Below are positions 5,651 through 10,247 of a stretch of DNA of 10,247 bases, in pieces (position 1 is the stretch's first letter; the number at the start of each line of letters is the position of its first letter). The notes beneath the pieces were generated by a model. That model did not search any database and was not told the origin of the DNA. It saw only the letters and a program-made list of their open reading frames with translations. Both the position numbers and the translations under genes were made by a program. The stretch is taken from contig CAZTDD010000175.1 of NCBI GenBank assembly GCA_964612675.1, positions 1 through 10,247 on the forward strand, given 5' to 3'. This DNA is from CAZTDD01 sp964612675 (lineage in GTDB: Bacteria; Hinthialibacterota; Hinthialibacteria; Hinthialibacterales; JAKPRU01).

Positions 5651-7501
5651 TCATCGATACGGTCCCTGTTCCTTGCAGGCCGACATACTGTAAGAAATGT
5701 CATATAAAATGAATTGAACGCTGCCTACCCAGCTCTTTTCTGGACCGGTACCAAGACTGACACAGTCCCAATGGGGATGCACAGGGAGTATGACTCGGTA
5801 GAGTCTCGATGCCGAAGTGACCGGAACGGCGATACTATCGGCATCGGAGAATCCAGTACCACTTTCATTCATGGCCGCCGTTCCTACCTCGAGCGCATCC
5901 CCCTCCAGCGGGAACGCACGCATAACCAGGTGCACGAAGGTCGGGATAGGTTCAGGCAAAGGAACGACGATATAGTCGGGGTTGTCGGGTTTTCCGAATT
6001 CAAGCGCCTTGGAAGAAGAGACTGTTGATGGGCTAATCTTCTGTCGCGCGGCCTTGCCGCCGAGGACGTAAAAGATGTCCCAACTCGAGTAGACCGCCGG
6101 ACAGAGCGTAGGAGGCAAGCAAAGCAGCCGCCGTGGACGATGTCGGTAGGTTTGGACACAGAAGAACGCAAACCAGATGAAGAAAACAACAGTCAATATA
6201 TAAGGTAAGAATCGCCCAAATCGTTTCTCAAACGAAAGCAACGATGTCCATTTCGGAATTGGAAAGCCGTCCGGCGCTCCGGGCGGCAACCGGACCGGCC
6301 GAGATTTACATCGCTTTTGTTCATGCGCCGCGGTTCCGGTTCGCAACAAGAGAGTGCCGATCAAGAGCGCCATTCCCGCGAACAATGAATTCGGGAAAAC
6401 CACCAGAACCGCCGCCAGAGCGGCCTCCGCTATTTGCTTTTGCGAGTTCGGAGAGAGCAAGTTTTGGAAGGCCAATAAAGACACCGGAATCAGCACCGGA
6501 AAAGCGAATGTCACAAGCCGGCCCGTATCGTTCGCCACAACCAATTGCAGCCAACACACGAGGACATACAGCGACAATCGGCGATATACCGAACCGCAGC
6601 GAACCACCCCATAAAGAAAAAGGGGTAACAACGTGCCAAAAAACAGATCTGCAGTGTGGAACGAAAAGAGACGCCCAAACAAGACCACCGTGGAAGGATT
6701 AATTCGTAGAAAATCGGCTGCGTAAAATTCCCAAAATCCCGGGTTCACCGCCTCCATGTCCTTTCCAATAATCACGTGGCCGGTAAGCGGATGCCACACA
6801 AACCGTATCAAAACGAACAGCAGGATCGGCGGCCCCCACACAATGACCAGGCGACGCACCGAACGCACTTCGATCCGCCATCCATACCGCGACACATACC
6901 AGGCGGGTATAAAAAACAAAGCCGTCTCACGAGCAAACACGCCTAGAACGGAAAAAAACGAAACCCAATCATCGCGTCTTCGCAGAAACGCGAGAACCGT
7001 CAAACTCAGTAGTAAATGGCTGACTGCATCAACTTGAAGAAAACAGTCCTTGAGCTGCCATCGCACGCCATCTGAAAGCAAATAGGGTATAGGAGCGATG
7101 ACCGGCAGCCATCCGCGTAGCCCCATCGCGCGGCCGATCGCCATCAATACACATGCGGCAAGATAAATCGCAGAAATATTAACAATTTTGAACCCGGTCT
7201 CTATCGAGAAGGGAAGCCAACGGACCAGTAAAGAAGAAAGCAAACGATAGCCTTGTGGGGCTCCCTGCCCCATGTAAGGAACATTCGCGATGTGCGGGTA
7301 ATAGCTTTCGTGATTGAATCCAGCTGGTTCGACCGAATGCCATTGCCAGGCCAGTAAAACCGCATACGTTATGAACCCCATTACGAGCGGAAGAAACCAA
7401 TGAGTCGAACCATCCCATGATGTGCCGTCCGAAGACGACACGCCGTCGGTTGTAGTTTTGGAGGAAACCCGGTCGCTACGCTTTCGTTGTCTCGTATTCA
7501 T
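5651..7501 (-). CDS. GT-C-type glycosyltransferase-like multi-spanning membrane protein
   Basis: A 616-residue membrane protein. A hydrophilic Ser/Thr-rich cytoplasmic head (1-34) precedes a first helix at 35-52. A loop then carries YYPHIANVPYMGQGAPQGYR before further helices, near 104-122, 131-142, 158-173, 180-203, 216-236, 283-300, 309-322, 327-347, 358-385 and 431-450. The stretches QGYRLLSSLLVRWLP (83-97), ARETALFFIPAWY (190-202) and NDTGRLVTFAFPVLIPV (324-340) recall polytopic GT-C-like proteins that use polyprenyl-phosphate sugars, but no diagnostic catalytic motif can be proven by eye. After the last helix a non-membrane part (about 452-616) looks beta-rich and extracytoplasmic. An in-frame TGA directly precedes the ATG, so no upstream start exists, and the ribosome site is weak. 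It follows creD by 78 bp in the same direction and is probably co-transcribed. An unrelated polytopic family is the main alternative. Confidence 0.65.
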   Translation of the reverse strand: MNTRQRKRSDRVSSKTTTDGVSSSDGTSWDGSTHWFLPLVMGFITYAVLLAWQWHSVEPAGFNHESYYPHIANVPYMGQGAPQGYRLLSSLLVRWLPFSIETGFKIVNISAIYLAACVLMAIGRAMGLRGWLPVIAPIPYLLSDGVRWQLKDCFLQVDAVSHLLLSLTVLAFLRRRDDWVSFFSVLGVFARETALFFIPAWYVSRYGWRIEVRSVRRLVIVWGPPILLFVLIRFVWHPLTGHVIIGKDMEAVNPGFWEFYAADFLRINPSTVVLFGRLFSFHTADLFFGTLLPLFLYGVVRCGSVYRRLSLYVLVCWLQLVVANDTGRLVTFAFPVLIPVSLLAFQNLLSPNSQKQIAEAALAAVLVVFPNSLFAGMALLIGTLLLRTGTAAHEQKRCKSRPVRLPPGAPDGFPIPKWTSLLSFEKRFGRFLPYILTVVFFIWFAFFCVQTYRHRPRRLLCLPPTLCPAVYSSWDIFYVLGGKAARQKISPSTVSSSKALEFGKPDNPDYIVVPLPEPIPTFVHLVMRAFPLEGDALEVGTAAMNESGTGFSDADSIAVPVTSASRLYRVILPVHPHWDCVSLGTGPEKSWVGSVQFILYDISYSMSACKEQGPYR

Positions 7502-7517
7502 TCAGCCGACGGTCATA

Positions 7518-7567
7518 GTGCAAATACCATGGGAATCGCCGCAGCGGGCAAAACCATGGTACTGCAC
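7518..7567. repeat. Long near-perfect inverted repeat between creD and the GT-C-like gene
   Basis: The left arm (7518-7532, GTGCAAATACCATGG) and right arm (7554-7567, CCATGGTACTGCAC) are inverted copies, differing by one substitution and one extra base. Each arm contains the palindrome CCATGG. The 21-base centre can form a small CCG/CGG stem (7539-7541 with 7545-7547). Weaker complementarity continues outward (GCCGACGG near 7504-7512 and CGACGGC at 7571-7577). There is no T-run on the minus strand. It occupies most of the 78-bp gap and could act as a processing, pausing or mRNA-stability structure between the two cistrons. Confidence 0.75.
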
Positions 7568-7579
7568 GTACGACGGCAT

Positions 7580-8923
7580 TCAAGCTCCTAGTGAACTCCA
7601 GTCTATCTTTCGGGTCAAGAACATGATTACCGCCAGGATTAGGAACAATCCGACCGACCCGATCAAAAGCGCGTAATCTTGGTTCATAAGTAACACATAG
7701 AGGTATCCATACAGCAATGTGATCGCCGTTCCCACAATCGCCGCACGGTTCACACCTTTTAGAACGGCGACACAGTAGGCGGTAACCAATAGGACAATCG
7801 CCGCACTTGCACAGACATAGGCGATTATGAAGGGGATATGTTCCGATAGCGACAGTTCCAGAAGATAGAAGAGACACATTCCCGCCCCGACAAGAAGATA
7901 TTGAATGGAATGAATCCGCAGATTCGCCAGGATTTCAAAAAGCCACAACGTGGCAAATGTCAACAGGAGAAAAAGAAATTCGTATTTGATACTTCGCTGG
8001 GCCATTCGATAGTGATCGATGGGCGTGATAAAACGAACACCGAAAAGGGAGGACGTAATGGCATGGTCTATCTCGGAGTTCATTCGCCATTTCTGTGGGT
8101 AATTCCTGCCGAGAAAGGGAATATCCCATGTCGCTTGAAATCCGCCATCCTCGAATGTTCGCTGCGTCGGGAGCCAGGTGCCCTGAAAGCTCGGGGCATA
8201 CCAGTTCGAATCGATTTCCACCGCGGTTTCGCGACCCAGCGGGGCAAAGAAAGCTCCCTGGCTGCCGTTCATCATCAACTGATAGGAAAAATCGTAGCGT
8301 TGACGATTCAACACACCTTTGAGTCCGGCGTGAATGCCGGTTCGTTGCCCACTGAATTCTCCCGCTCCAGGTAAGAACGATCTTCGATCGTTGTTCCACG
8401 AGAGCACGACCGAGTCTGTGATCGCGTGCACGTCGGAGATCTGGACGCTGAGCACGGCGCGATCCCACAGGACATCTTCTTCCTGCACTCCCCAGTCGGA
8501 AAAGTCGGGATGAACAAAATGACCGGTCACATCCAACTTCATACGGTACACGGGAACCTTGTAGATACCACGATACCGAATCTCGCAATCAATTTGTCCG
8601 CTCGTACGCAGATCTTCGGGAAGGAAACTCGCGTGTCGGGTCTCCGTATGGAATGTGACGTTTCCATCCTTATCGGTTTCCGACATTTCCACGGTGTAAG
8701 GCACCGTGACGATGGGGCCGACGATGGACTGCTGTTCGCCCCATTTGGAAGTAATCTCTCTGATTGCGTCTCGCTGCCTGGATTCACGTTCGCCGATAAT
8801 GCCGCGAATTAGTAGAATGGGGATTTGAAGCAGGAGGATCAGAAAACCGATCAGTATGATCCGCAGGAGTGGAGATTGTCTCATTCGTTCGAGGAGTGCT
8901 GCGTCGCTGGTGCCGTTTGTCAT
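7580..8923 (-). CDS. creD: CreD-family inner-membrane protein
   Basis: A 447-residue protein with the full CreD layout. A cytoplasmic head (1-18) is followed by one helix (about 20-40) and the family signature block ERESRQRDAIREITSKWG followed by GPIVTVPY (45-76). A large extracytoplasmic beta-rich domain runs to about 308. It contains ASFLPEDL (98-105), GRNYPQKW (272-279), and FGVRFITPIDHYRMAQRSIKYEFLF (294-318), where the family has FGV-PVD-Y-RS-KY. The C-terminus has five or six helices (about 313-331, 338-358, 362-385, 393-412, 417-436). In enterobacteria creD belongs to the CreBC regulon and affects envelope integrity and beta-lactam response; its molecular activity is unknown. Here no creB or creC is adjacent, and no CreB-type direct repeat (TTCAC-N6-TTCAC) was found upstream. 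A strong ribosome site (AAAGGAG) lies 9 bases before the ATG. Confidence 0.93.
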   Translation of the reverse strand: MTNGTSDAALLERMRQSPLLRIILIGFLILLLQIPILLIRGIIGERESRQRDAIREITSKWGEQQSIVGPIVTVPYTVEMSETDKDGNVTFHTETRHASFLPEDLRTSGQIDCEIRYRGIYKVPVYRMKLDVTGHFVHPDFSDWGVQEEDVLWDRAVLSVQISDVHAITDSVVLSWNNDRRSFLPGAGEFSGQRTGIHAGLKGVLNRQRYDFSYQLMMNGSQGAFFAPLGRETAVEIDSNWYAPSFQGTWLPTQRTFEDGGFQATWDIPFLGRNYPQKWRMNSEIDHAITSSLFGVRFITPIDHYRMAQRSIKYEFLFLLLTFATLWLFEILANLRIHSIQYLLVGAGMCLFYLLELSLSEHIPFIIAYVCASAAIVLLVTAYCVAVLKGVNRAAIVGTAITLLYGYLYVLLMNQDYALLIGSVGLFLILAVIMFLTRKIDWSSLGA

Positions 8924-9052
8924 TTCTATGGACTCCTTTGTTGTTTCCAGGACAGATAGGCTGCTATTGGTGTAAATGAACGAGTGCCCCTATCGCCGGG
9001 TGACGATTCCGGCGGCATTTCTCGACTTGCTCCTAAGAAAACGCTCTCGCAA

Positions 9053-9138
9053 CCGTCATTCCGAGGAGCGCAGCGAGGTGAGAATCTCGCTGTTGAATCG
9101 GACAAAACGAGATGGCCACGCTTCGCTCGCCATGACGG
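9053..9138. repeat. Palindromic intergenic repeat, GTCATTSCGAG type
   Basis: An 86-bp imperfect inverted repeat with ends CCGTCAT (9053-9059) and ATGACGG (9132-9138). The left half reads CATTCCGAGGAGCGCAGCGA and the right half, on the minus strand, CATGGCGAGCGAAGCGTGG, followed inward by GAGAATCTCG and its counterpart CCATCTCG. This matches from memory the very common environmental-genome repeat of the form GTCATTGCGAGCGAAGC...CAATCTCG. CAA flanks both ends, a possible but unproven 3-bp target duplication. There is no transposase, so it would be MITE-like and mobilised in trans if mobile at all. Confidence 0.8.
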
Positions 9139-9299
9139 CAACGGGGACCGCGTTTTCTTTTTCAAATTACCGGCTCCGCCGGTCCGGGGCTCGCGATGTC
9201 TTTACATGGTCATTTCTAGCACTGTTTTCTGATTTCGTCAAGTACTTTGCAATACAAAGCGTGAATCCGCTTTTCCCTCTTTTCTCTCCCCGCTGTGTC

Positions 9300-9371
9300 G
9301 GTGGGTTACGCGTCGCCAACAGAGGTTGCAGCGTTGAACTCCTTCGGTCTGCCAAGCTCCGCTAACCCACC
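9300..9371. repeat. Palindromic repeat with GGTGGGTTA ends
   Basis: A 72-bp element bounded by perfect 9-bp inverted ends, GGTGGGTTA (9300-9308) and TAACCCACC (9363-9371), with CGCG and CCGC next to the ends inside. This resembles from memory a widespread intergenic repeat with GTGGGTTA and TAACCCAC ends. The internal 54 bases show no strong second stem. It lies 41 bases past the stop codon of the 221-residue membrane protein and may fold in that transcript's 3' end. Confidence 0.7.
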
Positions 9372-9412
9372 TTACTCTCGATTTGTTCTCTTAGGAGCGA
9401 AGCGTGACCATC

Positions 9413-10078
9413 TTATTTTGTGCTTTTCGCCTTCTGGGGTTCGCCGAGGAACTTTGTGAGTATCTGTTGCACGACGTCCTTGCCGTCCGACACAATTTCC
9501 CACTCAAACGGGGTCTTTGGTGCGAGCGAAAAGAAGTCGCCTCCGAAATTGAGTTTCAGCGTATTCTCATTCCATTCGTACGAGCGGATATCACCATACC
9601 TCATGAAGCCCCCCGGAAACAGCACTCCGTCTTCGGTTAGTTCGAGATCTCTGCTGTCGGTGAACAACATATAGACTCCGAGCGATATACAAAACGCAGC
9701 GAATGCGCAAATTTCCAATAGAGTCTTGAATTGAGCGTAGAATGGAAGCGCCACGCCGAACAGCCCGAGTCCTCCGAGAAGGATTCTCTTCAGCGGGCTT
9801 TTCGTTACTCGGCCGACGGTAAGCAGCGGAGCGCCGGCCGATTCCTCACAGATACGCCACAAAGTGATACAGTACAAAAAGACGGATGCAAGAATAAACA
9901 GGGACCAGATTCTCGCAGTGGAATCTTTGAGCGTCGCTTCCGTCATCAGTGCCAATCCTACAAAAACAAAGGGCAATTCATTCAAGATCCCCATATGGCC
10001 CTTGAAGCATGCCGCTCGCAGCGCATAGAGGAGTAACAGAATCCAGAATCCGCCGAAAATGACAAAATATATTTCCAT
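9413..10078 (-). CDS. Membrane protein with C-terminal DUF5673-like domain, function unknown
   Basis: A 221-residue protein with about five hydrophobic helices (2-20, 33-48, 56-75, 97-115, 119-138) and then a soluble, probably cytoplasmic part (about 142-221). The latter has the pattern ELTEDGVLFPGGFMRYGDIRSYEW followed by a short beta strand (TLKLNF), which resembles the small beta-rich domain DUF5673 or other bacterial PH-like tails. That assignment is by eye. The final stretch DVVQQILTKFLGEPQKAKSTK looks like a capping helix with a basic tail. The ATG at 10078 follows AGGTGTCCTG, a modest ribosome site. It reads toward creD but is separated from it by 489 bp, so the two are probably distinct transcripts. 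No known partner is adjacent. Confidence 0.75.
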   Translation of the reverse strand: MEIYFVIFGGFWILLLLYALRAACFKGHMGILNELPFVFVGLALMTEATLKDSTARIWSLFILASVFLYCITLWRICEESAGAPLLTVGRVTKSPLKRILLGGLGLFGVALPFYAQFKTLLEICAFAAFCISLGVYMLFTDSRDLELTEDGVLFPGGFMRYGDIRSYEWNENTLKLNFGGDFFSLAPKTPFEWEIVSDGKDVVQQILTKFLGEPQKAKSTK

Positions 10079-10160
10079 CAGGACACCTGGGGGTGGTCTG
10101 CAAATGCCACGTTAGAGATCGAAGGGTGTCTCAAGATTCCGTTCTCTTTCCCTCCTCAAC

Positions 10161-10226
10161 ACTGATGGCGTCGTAAAAAGTCCAATGATCGCCCCTCACC
10201 CTAACCCTCTCCCGGCGGGAGAGGGG
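10161..10226. repeat. Right-edge intergenic repeats (TCGTAAAAAGTCC motif and CCCTCTCCC hairpin)
   Basis: Two motifs lie side by side upstream of the 221-residue gene. The first, ACTGATGGCGTCGTAAAAAG (10161-10180) continuing with TCC, resembles from memory a recurrent intergenic motif of some deltaproteobacterial and candidate-phylum genomes. The second, 10192-10226, begins CCCCTCACCCTAACCC and contains a perfect 9-bp stem, CCCTCTCCC (10205-10213) with GGGAGAGGG (10217-10225), over a 3-base loop. The latter is a very common dispersed bacterial repeat. Neither has a T-run placed as in a terminator. The window ends 21 bases later. Confidence 0.7.
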
Positions 10227-10247
10227 AACTTCTAATGTCAGCGGACG

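Larger units (their letters stand above)
8924..9412. other. 489-bp intergenic region upstream of creD
   Basis: No credible gene lies here. Short open frames translate repeat DNA, for example the one with an ARNDG-type string, which is a familiar false product of this repeat class. The region holds two palindromic elements (listed separately at 9053-9138 and 9300-9371) and a 6-bp hairpin ACCGGC/GCCGGT at 9169-9183. The creD promoter should lie between about 8940 and 9050, but no convincing -35/-10 pair was recognised. The 41 bases after the 221-residue gene's stop contain no intrinsic terminator that I can see. Confidence 0.7.

Noticed and set aside
7935..8588. A 217-codon minus-strand frame inside creD
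   Set aside because: A frame shadow of creD, which shows family motifs throughout.
8938..9050. CreB-type regulatory direct repeat upstream of creD
   Set aside because: No TTCAC-N6-TTCAC pair is present; TTCATTTACACC at about 8970-8985 is only a partial resemblance.
8926..9365. Short frames on both strands between creD and the 221-residue gene
   Set aside because: They translate palindromic repeats and lack coding features.

Overview
The window is a bacterial chromosome segment. All seven protein genes and the single tRNA gene read from the minus strand, so the order of transcription runs from the high coordinates to the low ones. The taxon cannot be fixed from this stretch. Four things suggest an uncultivated Gram-negative-type lineage from a candidate phylum or the deltaproteobacterial sphere: several different palindromic intergenic repeats, a tRNA gene without an encoded CCA end, a BatA-like VWA protein, and a secreted Pro-Thr-linked protein with dockerin-type EF-hands. 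This is inference, and no marker gene is present.

In transcription order: a repeat-bearing right edge (10079-10247); a small polytopic membrane protein with a soluble C-terminal domain (10078-9413); a 489-bp intergenic region with two palindromic repeats (9412-8924); a clear CreD-family inner-membrane protein (8923-7580); a structured 78-bp gap; and a 616-residue multi-spanning membrane protein that looks like a GT-C-type glycosyltransferase with a C-terminal extracytoplasmic domain (7501-5651). Next come an SRAP (YedK/HMCES) DNA-protein crosslink protein whose true start is an internal ATG (5502-4810), a tRNA-Ser(GGA) with a visible sigma70-like promoter (4664-4576), and a two-gene translationally coupled pair. 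That pair is a small DUF624/YesL-like membrane protein (4440-3811) overlapping by four bases a BatA-type VWA membrane protein (3814-1904). The last gene is a secreted modular protein with Fn3-like domains and three EF-hand/dockerin-type calcium loops (1794-292). The left edge holds GC-rich hairpins and a 12-bp tandem repeat.

Functionally this looks like ordinary housekeeping plus envelope genes rather than a defence island or mobile element. No transposase, integrase, CRISPR array or toxin-antitoxin pair was found. CreD, the GT-C-like protein, the DUF624-like protein, the VWA protein, the dockerin protein and the 221-residue protein are all predicted to be in or outside the membrane, while SRAP and the tRNA serve DNA repair and translation. 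The least explained items are the domain architecture of the secreted protein, the fused C-terminal domain of the GT-C-like protein, the long inverted repeat between creD and that gene, and the several unrelated palindromic repeat types in the intergenic DNA. I did not find convincing evidence of a new multi-gene system.
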